The notes: generated by a model not told the origin, from the letters alone. 64,000 bases of DNA from Rhodoferax antarcticus ANT.BR (GCF_001938565.1 NZ_MSYM01000013.1:931496-995495), one strand, 5' to 3'. Positions 29,322-39,808 are shown, numbered from the stretch's first letter. Numbers and translations are program-made.

Positions 29322-30593
29322 TCACTTGAACGGGCTACGACTTTCCAACTCGCCCACATACTGGCTGATCCCGTCACGCTCCTGCGTCAAAAAGTTGTCT
29401 ACTGCCGCAAAAAACTGCGGGTGCGCCAGCCAGTGGGCGCTGGTGGTGGTGACCGGCAGCAGAGCACGGGCGAGCTTGTGTTCGCCCTGCGCGCCCCCCT
29501 CAAAGCGTTGGTAGCCGTGTTCAATGCACCATTGCAGCGGCTGGTAGTAGCAGGCTTCAAAGTGCAAACAATCGACCCGCTTCAGCGCGCCCCAATAGCG
29601 ACCATAGGCCACATGTTCTGTCACGCCGCTGCCTGTTGGCACGGTCGCATCACCGCCAACCTCGCTACCTGATTTCGCTAAAAGCTTAGAGTCATTTTGG
29701 TCTGTAGCCCTTGCACAGCTTGCGTTGATAGCTAGCAAACTTGATGCAATGGGCTGGCCATGTTGCTCGGCAATAAACAGCACCCAGTCCTCTGGCATGT
29801 CGGCTGCTATGCTGGCGTAGAAGGCGCGGTTGAAGTAGGGCGGGTTGCCGTGTTCCAGGTAGGTGCGCTCGTAGCAGTGGTAGAAAAAGTCCCAGTCAGC
29901 CTGGGCGATCTCGCGGCCCTGCAGCACTTTGAAAGTGACACCCGCGTCCGCCACTTTGCGCCGCTCCTGGCGGATTTTTTTGCGTTTCTCTTGCGACAAG
30001 CTGGCCAGAAAATCATCAAAGCTGGCGTAACCCGGCTGGGTGTTGGTCCAGTGAAACTGCACCGTATGGCGCAGCAACATGCCAGCAGCCTGAAACGCCA
30101 CCACATCTTCGTCACTGGCAAACAGACCGTGCAAGCCGGTGAGTTGGTTCGCTTGAACCCAGTCAAGCAGGTAACTCACCAGCAGCGCCCTATCAGCCGC
30201 CGAGCGCGCCAGCAAGCGGCTGCCCGGCACGGGGATGAACGGCACCGCACACACCGCTTTGGGGTGGTAGCGCAAACCATGTTGGTGGTAGGCGCGCGCC
30301 CAGCCCCAGTCAAACACAAACTCGCCTTCTGAGTGCGCTTTGACGTAGAGCACGCAGGCCGCCACCAGCTCACCGTTGCGCTCCAGCAGAAAGAAGCGTG
30401 GCGTCCAGCCGGTTGCTGCGGTGGCGCAGCCATTGGTATGCAGGGCGCTCAAAAATTCATGGCGCATGAACGGGGTGGGCTGGCTTTGGGTAAGCAGCAG
30501 CGCATTCCAGGCTTCGGCGTTCACCGCCAGGGGCGAATCCAGCACCCCAATGACATAATCCACCGACGTTTTGGCCGCTTGTTTGTTCATCAT
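29322..30593 (-). CDS. GNAT/peptidogalycan-like N-acyltransferase (COG3146)
   Basis: The product is 423 aa, of the COG3146/DUF482 family related to FemAB-type acyltransferases; substrates are not established. Conserved blocks include FMRHEFLSALH, FFLLERNGELVAACVLYVK, FDWGWARAYHQHGLRYHPK, EKRKKIRQERR and LEHGNPPYFNRAFY. Between SLLAIN and HVAYGRYWGA there are about 35 extra residues (ASCARATDQNDSKLLAKSG...) that include antisense copy 8 of the 37-bp repeat. The start codon lies only 15 bp from that of divergent nadE, so each promoter must extend into the other gene. Confidence 0.85.
   Translation of the reverse strand: MMNKQAAKTSVDYVIGVLDSPLAVNAEAWNALLLTQSQPTPFMRHEFLSALHTNGCATAATGWTPRFFLLERNGELVAACVLYVKAHSEGEFVFDWGWARAYHQHGLRYHPKAVCAVPFIPVPGSRLLARSAADRALLVSYLLDWVQANQLTGLHGLFASDEDVVAFQAAGMLLRHTVQFHWTNTQPGYASFDDFLASLSQEKRKKIRQERRKVADAGVTFKVLQGREIAQADWDFFYHCYERTYLEHGNPPYFNRAFYASIAADMPEDWVLFIAEQHGQPIASSLLAINASCARATDQNDSKLLAKSGSEVGGDATVPTGSGVTEHVAYGRYWGALKRVDCLHFEACYYQPLQWCIEHGYQRFEGGAQGEHKLARALLPVTTTSAHWLAHPQFFAAVDNFLTQERDGISQYVGELESRSPFK
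29699..29734 (+). repeat. 37-bp dispersed repeat, copy 8 (inside GNAT-like gene)
   Basis: GGTCTGTAGCCCTTGCACAG then CTTGCGTTGATAGCTA, opposite in orientation to the gene. It is read on the coding strand as LAINASCARATD, the only antisense frame open in the consensus. Confidence 0.75.
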
Positions 30594-30608
30594 TTTTCAG
30601 TAGGTTTC

Positions 30609-32285
30609 ATGTCACTCAAACTCTGTATTGCGCAGCTCAATCTGGTGGTGGGTGATCTGGCAGGCAACTCGCAAAAAATCATTCAAGCAGCGCAGGACGC
30701 TTACAAGAATGGTGCCCGCCTGGTGCTGACACCTGAGCTGTCGATCTGTGGCTACGCCGCTGAAGACCTGTTTTTGCGCCCGGCGTTCATTTCTGCCTGT
30801 GATGATGCCGTCAAAGCTTTGGCGGCAGCATTGGCCCCTTTGAAAGACCTTTGCGTGGTGGTGGGTCACCCAAAAGGGGGCGACAGCCGCACCCGCTCAG
30901 TGGCGGTGCAGCAGCGTTTCAACGCCGCCAGCGTGTTGCGTGAGGGGCAGGTGCTGGCCACCTACGCCAAGCGTGAACTGCCCAATTACCAGGTGTTTGA
31001 CGAGCGCCGCTATTTCACACCGGGGAACGACGTCTGCGTGTTTGAGGCAGGCGCGCCGGGCAACACCCTCAAAGTGGGCTTGCTGATTTGCGAAGACGCC
31101 TGGTTTGCAACCCCGGCGCGTCAGACGCGCGATGCCGGTGCCGAGCTGCTGGCGGTTATCAATGCGTCACCGTTTCATGTGGGCAAGGGCGATGAGCGCG
31201 AGCAGATGATGCGCGCGCGCGTGCTGGACTGCGGGCTGCCGCTGGTCTATGCGCACCTGGTGGGTGGGCAGGACGAGGTGGTGTTTGAGGGCCATTCGTT
31301 TGCCCTGAACGCTGATGGCTCGGTGGCCGCACGCGCCCCAAGTTTTATAGAAAATAGCCTTCTAGCCCTTATAGAACAAGCGCCAGCAGCTATCAATATT
31401 AAGTCAACCATTGCACCAGAGCGCACCCCCGATGAAGACCTTTGGGACGCGCTGGTGCTGGGCGTGCGCGACTACATTGGCAAAAACGGTTTTCCGTCGG
31501 TGCTGCTGGGCCTGTCCGGCGGCATTGACTCTGCGCTGGTGCTGGCGATTGCGGTGGACGCACTCGGCAAAGACCGGGTGCGCACGCTGATGATGCCGTC
31601 CCCCTACACGGCAGACATCAGCTGGATCGACGCCCGCGACATGGCGGCGCGCCTGGGCGTGCGCTATGACGAGCTGTCCATCGTGCCCGAGTTCGAAGCG
31701 TTCAAAGCCACGCTCAGCCAGGAATTCAAGGGTCTGGCAGAAGACACCACCGAGGAAAACATTCAGGCGCGCATCCGTGGCACGCTGCTGATGGCTTTGA
31801 GCAATAAGTTCGGCGGCATCGTGCTGACCACCGGCAACAAGAGTGAGATGGCGACCGGCTATTGCACGCTGTATGGCGACATGGCTGGCGGTTTTGCGGT
31901 GCTCAAAGACCTGACCAAAACCACCGTGTTCCGACTGGCGCGTTGGCGCAATGCCCACGATCCGTATGGCAGCGGCACCGAGCCCATCCCCGAGCGCATC
32001 ATCACCCGCCCGCCAAGTGCCGAGCTGCGCCCCGATCAGACCGACCAGGACAGCCTGCCACCCTACGCGGTGCTGGACGCGATTTTGCAGCGCTACATGG
32101 AAAACGACCAAAGCATTGACGACATTGTTGCTGCGGGGTTTGCCAAAGCCGATGTGCAGCGGGTGACACGCCTGATCAGGATCAACGAGTACAAGCGCCG
32201 CCAGTCGCCGGTGGGTATCCGCGTGACGCATCGCAGTTTTGGCAAAGACTGGCGCTACCCTATCACCAACCGCTTTCGGGGCTGA
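30609..32285 (+). CDS. nadE: Glutamine-dependent NAD+ synthetase
   Basis: NadE amidates deamido-NAD to NAD with glutamine-derived ammonia. The product is 558 aa from ATG 30609 (MSLKLCIAQLNLVVGDLAGN). The N-terminal nitrilase/amidase domain has the Glu-Lys-Cys triad (LTPELSICGY, KRELPNYQVF, GLLICEDAW). The C-terminal synthetase domain has LLGLSGGIDSALVLAI. Copy 9 of the repeat (31357-31393) encodes SLLALIEQAPAAIN in the linker between the domains, where extra residues are easily tolerated. The downstream PII gene suggests NadE2-type control by PII. Confidence 0.95.
   Translation: MSLKLCIAQLNLVVGDLAGNSQKIIQAAQDAYKNGARLVLTPELSICGYAAEDLFLRPAFISACDDAVKALAAALAPLKDLCVVVGHPKGGDSRTRSVAVQQRFNAASVLREGQVLATYAKRELPNYQVFDERRYFTPGNDVCVFEAGAPGNTLKVGLLICEDAWFATPARQTRDAGAELLAVINASPFHVGKGDEREQMMRARVLDCGLPLVYAHLVGGQDEVVFEGHSFALNADGSVAARAPSFIENSLLALIEQAPAAINIKSTIAPERTPDEDLWDALVLGVRDYIGKNGFPSVLLGLSGGIDSALVLAIAVDALGKDRVRTLMMPSPYTADISWIDARDMAARLGVRYDELSIVPEFEAFKATLSQEFKGLAEDTTEENIQARIRGTLLMALSNKFGGIVLTTGNKSEMATGYCTLYGDMAGGFAVLKDLTKTTVFRLARWRNAHDPYGSGTEPIPERIITRPPSAELRPDQTDQDSLPPYAVLDAILQRYMENDQSIDDIVAAGFAKADVQRVTRLIRINEYKRRQSPVGIRVTHRSFGKDWRYPITNRFRG
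31357..31393 (+). repeat. 37-bp dispersed repeat, copy 9 (inside nadE)
   Basis: GCCTTCTAGCCCTTATAGAA then CAAGCGCCAGCAGCTAT. It is read in sense orientation as LLALIEQAPAAI in the interdomain linker of NadE. Confidence 0.88.
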
Positions 32286-32322
32286 CGCGCGCCGACATTC
32301 ATGCACAATGCCGGTGCATTGA

Positions 32323-32733
<411 letters not shown>

Positions 32734-32742
32734 TTCAGCTCT

Positions 32743-33312
32743 TTAGACGCGCCAGCTGCGCTTAGGTGCGACGGGTGCGTTCACCAGTTGGGTGCCTGCC
32801 AGCGCGTCATGCCAGAACTGCCTGCGCGGGTGAAAGCGGCTCAAAACGGCCCAGATAGCCACCCAGCCCAGCGTAATCACTGTGGTCTCGCCCCCTGAGA
32901 GCGCAAACCACCAAGCCACCAGCAAGGGGGGGAGCAACCACAGCCAACTCCATAGGTAGCGCACAACGGCCCGGCCTTGTGTCAAGGGTTGGCCCCGCAG
33001 ATCGACCACCCGAATGCGCCAGGTTTTCATGGCCAGCGTCTGCCCTTTGGACCATAACCAGCCAAAGTAGATGCCAAACACCACAAAAATAAAGGCTTGC
33101 AGAGCGTTGCGGTTGTCCATGGCGTTTTTGGTCTGGCTCAGCGTGCCAAACAGGTAGCCGGCGATGAAGACCACGCCAAATAGCAGGATTCCCTCATACA
33201 ACCAACATGCCATACGACGTTTCAGAGAGGGCACCACCAGGACTTCTCTCGCTTCGATATCTACGATTTCCGGGTTTGTTGAGGTACTGAGTGAGGGCGG
33301 TTGAGTGGTCAT
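32743..33312 (-). CDS. RDD family membrane protein
   Basis: The product is 189 aa from ATG 33312 (MTTQPPSLSTSTNPE). The RDD domain begins VPSLKRRMACWLYEGILLFG (the R.A..D motif appears as RRMACWLYE), with membrane segments at about 40-60, 80-95 (AFIFVVFGIYFGWLW) and 130-150. MKTWRIRVVDLRGQPLT matches the family's second conserved block. The function is unknown; some RDD proteins are proposed Na+/H+ exchangers. It converges on glnB, with 9 bp between stops, and is divergent from ilvB. Confidence 0.82.
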   Translation of the reverse strand: MTTQPPSLSTSTNPEIVDIEAREVLVVPSLKRRMACWLYEGILLFGVVFIAGYLFGTLSQTKNAMDNRNALQAFIFVVFGIYFGWLWSKGQTLAMKTWRIRVVDLRGQPLTQGRAVVRYLWSWLWLLPPLLVAWWFALSGGETTVITLGWVAIWAVLSRFHPRRQFWHDALAGTQLVNAPVAPKRSWRV

Positions 33313-33561
33313 GGAAAGCGGGCCAGAAGGAGCGCCCGGGTGTACCGAACAAGCCCGAAAATGTACTTGATTTTCGAAACTTGCCGCTTCTACACTTGGC
33401 GCAATGCCATAATGCGAGTTGCAAATTAAAGCAAACGGGTCAAAGTCTGGCGAATTATTCATAGCGCCTGTGGCTTTGGTCTTAAGTTTCAATGTAACGC
33501 CACAAGTGTTTGCAAAGAAGCACCCAAGGTTTTTCGTCAGAGAAATTCACAAAGGTTCACC

Positions 33562-35364
33562 ATGGAAGTATCTAAGGCCGAAATCAGTTCGGTATCCACC
33601 ACATCCGCCGCCACCCAAAGCAAGACCGCTCCCGATTCGGGTGTGCAAGAGCTGCGCGGTGCAGAAATCCTCATCAAGGCCTTGCAGGCCGAGAACGTCA
33701 AATACGTTTGGGGCTACCCAGGTGGGGCCGTGCTGCACATTTATGACGCGGTCTTTAAGCAGGACACCATTCAGCACATTTTGGTACGCCATGAGCAGGC
33801 GGCAGTGCATGCCGCTGACGGCTACGCCCGTGCCACCGGCGACGTCGGCGTGGCACTGGTGACCTCTGGCCCGGGTGCCACCAACGCCGTGACCGGTATT
33901 GCTACGGCTTATATGGACAGCATCCCGATGGTCATCATCACCGGCCAGGTGCCTACGGCGGCCATTGGCATGGATGCCTTCCAGGAGTGTGACACCGTGG
34001 GCATCACCCGCCCAATCGTCAAGCACAACTTCCTGATCAAAGATGCGCGCGACATGGCCGAGACCATGAAGAAGGCGTTCCACATCGCCCGCAGTGGCCG
34101 CCCGGGTCCGGTGGTAGTGGACATTCCTAAAGACGTGTCCTTCAAAAAGGTGCCCTATCACGGCTACCCCGACAAGATCGAAATGCGCTCCTACAACCCG
34201 GTGCGCAAAGGTCACGGCGGGCAGATACGCAAGGCCTTGCAACTGTTGCTGGCGGCCAAGCGCCCCTACATTTACACCGGCGGTGGCGTGTTGTTGAGCA
34301 ATGCCACGCATGAGCTGCGAAAGCTGGTGGATATGCTGGGCTATCCGGTGACCCACACCCTCATGGGCTTGGGTGCTTACCCGGCCAGCGACCGCAAGTT
34401 TTTGGGCATGCTGGGCATGCATGGCACCCTGGAAGCCAACAGCGCGATGCAAAACTGCGACGTTTTGCTGGCCGTTGGCGCCCGCTTTGACGATCGTGTC
34501 ATTGGCAACCCCAAGCATTTTGCGCAGAACGATCGCAAGATCATTCACATTGACATTGATCCATCGAGCATCTCCAAGCGGGTGCGGGTCGATATCCCCA
34601 TCGTCGGTGACGTCAAAGAAGTGCTGACTGAACTGATTGCGATGATCAAGGAAAGCAGCGTCAAGCCTGACGCCAACGCCTTGGGCGCCTGGTGGGACAC
34701 GATTGAAGGCTGGCGCAAACGCGACTGCCTGAAGTACGACCACGGCACCAATGACGTGATCAAGCCCCAATATGTGGTGGAAACACTTTGGAACATGACC
34801 AAAGACGCCGACACCTACATCACCTCGGACGTGGGTCAGCACCAGATGTGGGCAGCGCAGTACTACCGTTTTGACGAGCCGCGCCGCTGGATCAACTCAG
34901 GCGGCCTGGGCACCATGGGTGTGGGCTTGCCCTACGCCATGGGCATCAAGCTGGCCAAGCCTGACTCTGAAGTGTTCTGCATCACTGGCGAAGGCTCGGT
35001 GCAGATGAACATTCAGGAACTGTCTACCTGCTTGCAATACAACACGCCCATAAAAATTGTCTCGCTGAACAACCGCTACCTTGGCATGGTGCGCCAGTGG
35101 CAGGAGATTGAGTACTCGGGCCGTTATAGCCACAGCTACATGGACGCGCTGCCTGACTTTGTCAAGCTGGCCGAGTCTTATGGTCACGTTGGCATGCTCA
35201 TTGAGCGTGCTTCTGATGTGGAAGGCGCCCTGCGCGAAGCCCGCAAGCTGAAAGATCGCACCGTATTTATGGACTTCCGCACAGACCCCACCGAGAACGT
35301 GTTCCCCATGGTGCGCGCAGGCAACGGCATCACCGAGATGCTGATGAGCGCTGAAGACCTGTAA
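33562..35364 (+). CDS. ilvB: Acetolactate synthase, large (catalytic) subunit
   Basis: The enzyme condenses two pyruvates, or pyruvate and 2-oxobutyrate, in branched-chain amino acid synthesis. The product is 600 aa. The catalytic Glu is in RHEQAAVHAADGYARATG. The FAD region includes HEL-like SGPGATNAVTGIATAYMDS, and the thiamine-diphosphate site is GEGSVQMNIQELSTCLQYN. The N-terminal 30 residues form a Ser/Thr-rich lead. The 249-bp region before it, shared with the RDD gene, shows no obvious leader peptide. ilvH and ilvC follow. It could equally be named ilvI. Confidence 0.95.
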   Translation: MEVSKAEISSVSTTSAATQSKTAPDSGVQELRGAEILIKALQAENVKYVWGYPGGAVLHIYDAVFKQDTIQHILVRHEQAAVHAADGYARATGDVGVALVTSGPGATNAVTGIATAYMDSIPMVIITGQVPTAAIGMDAFQECDTVGITRPIVKHNFLIKDARDMAETMKKAFHIARSGRPGPVVVDIPKDVSFKKVPYHGYPDKIEMRSYNPVRKGHGGQIRKALQLLLAAKRPYIYTGGGVLLSNATHELRKLVDMLGYPVTHTLMGLGAYPASDRKFLGMLGMHGTLEANSAMQNCDVLLAVGARFDDRVIGNPKHFAQNDRKIIHIDIDPSSISKRVRVDIPIVGDVKEVLTELIAMIKESSVKPDANALGAWWDTIEGWRKRDCLKYDHGTNDVIKPQYVVETLWNMTKDADTYITSDVGQHQMWAAQYYRFDEPRRWINSGGLGTMGVGLPYAMGIKLAKPDSEVFCITGEGSVQMNIQELSTCLQYNTPIKIVSLNNRYLGMVRQWQEIEYSGRYSHSYMDALPDFVKLAESYGHVGMLIERASDVEGALREARKLKDRTVFMDFRTDPTENVFPMVRAGNGITEMLMSAEDL

Positions 35365-35466
35365 TCCAAGCCGTCCCCATTCAACCTACTAGAACAAATC
35401 TATTGCTTGCCAAGCCCTGCGGTTACCGCTGCGGGAGGAGGGCGGTGAAAAGAGGCGTCATTCACT

Positions 35467-35958
35467 ATGAAACATATCATTGCTGTATTGCTGGAAAACG
35501 AAGCTGGCGCACTGTCCCGCGTGGTGGGATTGTTTTCCGCCCGTGGTTACAACATCGAGTCGTTGACGGTGGCCCCCACCGAAGACCCCAGCCTGTCGCG
35601 CATGACCATCCAGACCACGGGTTCGGAAGACGTTATCGAACAGATCACCAAGCACCTGAACCGACTGATCGAAGTCGTCAAAGTGGTTGACCTGACCGAA
35701 GGTGCCTACACCGAGCGCGAACTGATGATGGTTAAGGTACGCGCAGTGGGCAAGGAACGCGAGGAAATGAAGCGCATGGCTGATATTTTTCGTGGCCGCA
35801 TCATCGACGTGACCGAAAAAAGCTACACCATTGAGTTGACGGGTGACCAGACCAAAAACGATGCGTTTTTGAGTGCGATTGAAAGTGGTGCGATCTTAGA
35901 AACCGTGCGCACTGGCGCCAGTGGTATTGGCCGGGGTGAGCGGATTTTGCGCGTCTAA
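35467..35958 (+). CDS. ilvH: Acetolactate synthase, small (regulatory) subunit
   Basis: The product is 163 aa, with the ACT domain at residues 1-75 (MKHIIAVLLENEAGALSRVVGLFSARGYNIESL) that binds valine for feedback inhibition, followed by the ALS_ss C-terminal domain (REELMMVKV-like, then EKSYTIELTGDQTKNDAF). It lies 102 bp after ilvB and is co-directional, and activates the catalytic subunit. Confidence 0.95.
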   Translation: MKHIIAVLLENEAGALSRVVGLFSARGYNIESLTVAPTEDPSLSRMTIQTTGSEDVIEQITKHLNRLIEVVKVVDLTEGAYTERELMMVKVRAVGKEREEMKRMADIFRGRIIDVTEKSYTIELTGDQTKNDAFLSAIESGAILETVRTGASGIGRGERILRV

Positions 35959-35961
35959 TTT

Positions 35962-36047
35962 GTTGAGGGCAGAGTTCACGATCTGTCCCGCAGAGTTTTA
36001 AACAGTTGAGGATAGAGCTTAAGGTCTGTCCCACAAATTTATTAGCT
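35962..36047 (+). repeat. Two tandem 43-bp units between ilvH and ilvC
   Basis: Unit 1 (35962-36004) and unit 2 (36005-36047) each begin GTTGAGG, share an AGAG core and a TCTGTCCC block, and end in a T-rich stretch. In each, GG.CAGA/GGATAGA can pair imperfectly with TCTGTCC, giving two hairpins in series. They could be an mRNA-processing or stability structure between ilvH and ilvC, or a cis-regulatory RNA. Confidence 0.7.
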
Positions 36048-36067
36048 TTTTTATAACGGAGAGATAG

Positions 36068-37084
<1,017 letters not shown>

Positions 37085-37102
37085 GTTGCCGCCAGTTCAT
37101 GC

Positions 37103-37126
37103 AAAAGGCCACCTCGGTGGCCTTTT
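37103..37126 (+). terminator. Intrinsic terminator after ilvC
   Basis: AAAAGGCCACC TC GGTGGCCTTTT followed by GTTATT. The stem is strong and ends the ilv unit 33 bp before pssA. Confidence 0.85.
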
Positions 37127-37158
37127 GTTATTATGGTTTGACTCAAAAGGCCGCCGGA

Positions 37159-37971
37159 ATGGATGAATCTAACAACTCTGATTTTGCCGAGCTTGAAGCA
37201 CCGCTCAAAAGGCGACGCAAAGGCATTTATGTTTTACCCAATCTGTTCACTCTGGCAGCCTTGTTTGGCGGTTTCTATGCCATCGTGATGGCGATCAATG
37301 GGCGTTTTGAGCTCGCAGCGATTGGCGTGTTTTGCGCCATGATTCTGGACAGTCTGGACGGCCGGGTAGCTCGCATGACCAACACGCAAAGTGCGTTTGG
37401 CGAGCAAATGGACTCGTTGTCGGACATGGTGTCTTTTGGCGCTGCACCTGCGCTGATCAGTTATGTCTGGGCGCTCAAGGGGCTGGGACGCTGGGGCTGG
37501 CTGGCGGCGTTTGTTTATTGTGCTTGCGCTGCTTTACGCCTGGCCCGTTTCAATGTCAACACGGCTGTAGTGGACAAGCGTTACTTCCAGGGCTTACCTT
37601 CACCAGCGGCCGCTGCTTTGATCGCTGGATTCATCTGGGTGGCTACCGATATGGGGGTTTCTGGCAGCAGCCTGGCTTGGCCTATGTTCGTTGTGGCGCT
37701 GTACGCTGGTTTGACGATGGTCACCAATGTGCCGTTTTACAGCTTCAAAGACGTGCGCATGAAACGCAGCGTCCCATTTGTGGTGATTGTGCTGATAGCC
37801 ATTGCCATCGCGCTGATCAACATTGACCCGCCAACTGTGCTGTTCGGTATTTTTGTGGTTTACGGGTTAAGCGGCTATGCGATTTACTTCTGGCGTAAGG
37901 CCAAAGGCATCCCGACAAGTGTCATCAGCACATCGACCCAAGAGCCGGAAGAACGTGGACTTCACGATTAG
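37159..37971 (+). CDS. pssA: CDP-diacylglycerol-serine O-phosphatidyltransferase
   Basis: PssA makes phosphatidylserine, the precursor of phosphatidylethanolamine, in the inner membrane. The product is 270 aa from ATG 37159 (MDESNNSDFAELEAPLKRRR). The CDP-alcohol phosphatidyltransferase motif DG..AR....... .G...D...D is seen as DSLDGRVARMTNTQSAFGEQ followed by MDSLSD. It is a multi-pass membrane protein of the integral-membrane subclass II, unlike the peripheral E. coli enzyme. The ilvC-pssA-leuA order is common in betaproteobacteria. Confidence 0.93.
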   Translation: MDESNNSDFAELEAPLKRRRKGIYVLPNLFTLAALFGGFYAIVMAINGRFELAAIGVFCAMILDSLDGRVARMTNTQSAFGEQMDSLSDMVSFGAAPALISYVWALKGLGRWGWLAAFVYCACAALRLARFNVNTAVVDKRYFQGLPSPAAAALIAGFIWVATDMGVSGSSLAWPMFVVALYAGLTMVTNVPFYSFKDVRMKRSVPFVVIVLIAIAIALINIDPPTVLFGIFVVYGLSGYAIYFWRKAKGIPTSVISTSTQEPEERGLHD

Positions 37972-38046
37972 TTGGGTGTTGGACATGTGGTATATTTTGT
38001 TCGTGCAGATTCAATCCCTAGCCCTACTACTGACACCCAACGGGTG
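37971..38046 (+). promoter_or_regulatory. Competing base-pairing segment in pssA-leuA leader
   Basis: GTTGGGTGT (37971-37979) and ACACCCAAC (38033-38041) are perfectly complementary. The latter also overlaps a local hairpin CACCC AAC GGGTG (38034-38046). The two folds exclude each other, as in attenuators, and an intrinsic terminator lies 37 bp further on. No leucine-rich leader peptide is obvious. Confidence 0.4.
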
Positions 38047-38081
38047 GAGTTGTTAACGCCTGAGTGCATCGCAACCCCGAG

Positions 38082-38114
38082 AAGCCCGTATGCCATTCGC
38101 AACGGGCTTTTTTG
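38082..38114 (+). terminator. Intrinsic terminator or attenuator before leuA
   Basis: AAGCCCGT / ACGGGCTT stem (8 bp, with a small TGC/GCA extension in the loop) followed by TTTTTT. It lies 54 bp before the leuA start, so it either ends pssA transcription or attenuates leuA. Confidence 0.8.
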
Positions 38115-38167
38115 TTGGCATGAACAAATTCTGATTGCGAATTCACAGAGATATTAGGAGTGATGAC

Positions 38168-39706
38168 ATGTCTGATAAGTTAGTGATTTTCGACACCACA
38201 TTGCGCGATGGCGAGCAATCCCCGGGCGCCTCCATGACCCGTGACGAAAAACTGCGCATCGCCCGCCAGCTCGAGCGCCTGAAAGTGGACGTGATTGAAG
38301 CTGGTTTTGCTGCCAGTTCCAATGGTGACTTTGAGTGCATCAAAGCCATCGCTGAAGTGATTAAAGATTCCACCGTGTGCTCTTTGGCACGCGCCAGTGA
38401 CCGCGATATTTCACGCGCTGCAGAGGCGCTCAAGCCTGCCAACTCCGGTCGCCTGCATTTGTTTTTGGCCACCAGCCCGCTGCATATGGAAAAAAAGCTG
38501 CGCATGACGCCGGACCAAGTGTTTGAGCAATCGAAGATGTCGGTGCGTTTTGCGCGTAACCTGATGGCCGATATTGAATTCAGTGCCGAAGATGCCTACC
38601 GTTCTGATCCGGACTTTTTGTGTCGTGTGTTCGAAGCGGTGATCAACGAAGGTGCCACCACCATCAACGTGCCAGACACCGTGGGTTATGCTATTCCCGA
38701 GTTGTATGGCAACTTCATCAAAGACCTTCGTGAGCGCATTCCCAACAGTGACAAGGCCATCTGGTCGGTGCATTGCCACAACGACCTGGGCATGGCCGTG
38801 GCTAACTCCCTAGCAGGCGTGAAGATTGGTGGTGCGCGCCAAGTTGAGTGCACTATCAATGGCCTGGGTGAGCGCGCTGGCAACTGCGCGATGGAAGAAA
38901 TTGTGATGGCGGTCAAGACGCGTAAGGACTACTTTGATCTGGACCTGGGTATTGACACCAAACACATCCTGGCCGCCAGCCGTCTCGTCAGCCAAACCAC
39001 GGGTTTTGTGGTCCAGCCCAACAAAGCCGTCGTCGGGGCCAATGCCTTTGCGCATGCCTCTGGCATCCACCAGGATGGCGTGCTCAAGGCGCGCGACACC
39101 TACGAAATCATGCGCGCGGAAGACGTGGGCTGGAGCAACAACAAGATCGTGATGGGCAAGCTGAGCGGTCGCAATGCCTTCAAACTGCGCTTGCAAGAAC
39201 TGGGCGTGACGATGGACAGCGAGTCTGAAATCAATAACGCATTCATCAAGTTCAAGGACTTGGCTGACCGCAAGAGTGAGATTTTCGACGAAGACATTCT
39301 GGCGCTGGTCAGTGAGGAAAACCTTGCCCACAGTCATGATCGCTATGGTTTAGTCTCCCTGTCACAACACAGCGAGACGGGTGAAATGCCACACGCGACC
39401 GTGATCATGACCATCGACGGGAAGGAGGTCACCGGTCAGTCCAATGGAAACGGTCCGGTGGATGCGTCGCTCAAAGCGATTGAGGCGAACGTCAAAAGCG
39501 GTGCCGAAATGGTGCTGTACTCGGTCAACGCTATCAGCGGCTCCACCGAGAGCCAGGGTGAGGTGACGGTGCGCCTGCAAAACAGTGGTCGGGTCGTCAA
39601 TGGCGTGGGCGCTGACCCAGACATTGTGGTGGCCTCGGCGAAAGCCTACCTGAGTGCGTTGAATAAACTTTTCAGCCAGACAGAAAGGGTTGCGGCGCAG
39701 GGCTAA
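38168..39706 (+). CDS. leuA: 2-isopropylmalate synthase
   Basis: LeuA condenses 2-oxoisovalerate with acetyl-CoA, the first step of leucine synthesis. The product is 512 aa from ATG 38168 ([20 protein letters not shown]) after AGGAG. The metal and substrate site is in [15 protein letters not shown] and the [19 protein letters not shown] block (HxH... N). The C-terminal LeuA dimer/allosteric domain (residues about 390-510) includes [20 protein letters not shown]. This is the E. coli-type leuA1 class. It is preceded by a possible attenuator. Confidence 0.96.
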   Translation: MSDKLVIFDTTLRDGEQSPGASMTRDEKLRIARQLERLKVDVIEAGFAASSNGDFECIKAIAEVIKDSTVCSLARASDRDISRAAEALKPANSGRLHLFLATSPLHMEKKLRMTPDQVFEQSKMSVRFARNLMADIEFSAEDAYRSDPDFLCRVFEAVINEGATTINVPDTVGYAIPELYGNFIKDLRERIPNSDKAIWSVHCHNDLGMAVANSLAGVKIGGARQVECTINGLGERAGNCAMEEIVMAVKTRKDYFDLDLGIDTKHILAASRLVSQTTGFVVQPNKAVVGANAFAHASGIHQDGVLKARDTYEIMRAEDVGWSNNKIVMGKLSGRNAFKLRLQELGVTMDSESEINNAFIKFKDLADRKSEIFDEDILALVSEENLAHSHDRYGLVSLSQHSETGEMPHATVIMTIDGKEVTGQSNGNGPVDASLKAIEANVKSGAEMVLYSVNAISGSTESQGEVTVRLQNSGRVVNGVGADPDIVVASAKAYLSALNKLFSQTERVAAQG

Positions 39707-39726
39707 GTTCATCTAAAAGGTTTAAG

Positions 39727-39761
39727 AAAGTCTCGCAAGTACTTGTTACTGCGAGACTTTT
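39727..39761 (+). terminator. Intrinsic terminator after leuA
   Basis: An 11-bp stem AAAGTCTCGCA / TGCGAGACTTT followed by T-rich sequence, 20 bp after the leuA stop. Confidence 0.8.
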
Positions 39762-39808
39762 CAGCTTAAACTTGACACTTCGGTATAGCGCGGTTAGGAG
39801 CCCTGGTT

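Noticed and set aside
33313..33561. A leader peptide or attenuator before ilvB
   Set aside because: No run of branched-chain amino acid codons with a terminator is visible; open frames there run into ilvB out of frame.
37985..38035. CCCTAGCCCTACTACTGA before leuA as a possible repeat copy
   Set aside because: Only the first ten bases fit; the rest shows no match to the consensus.
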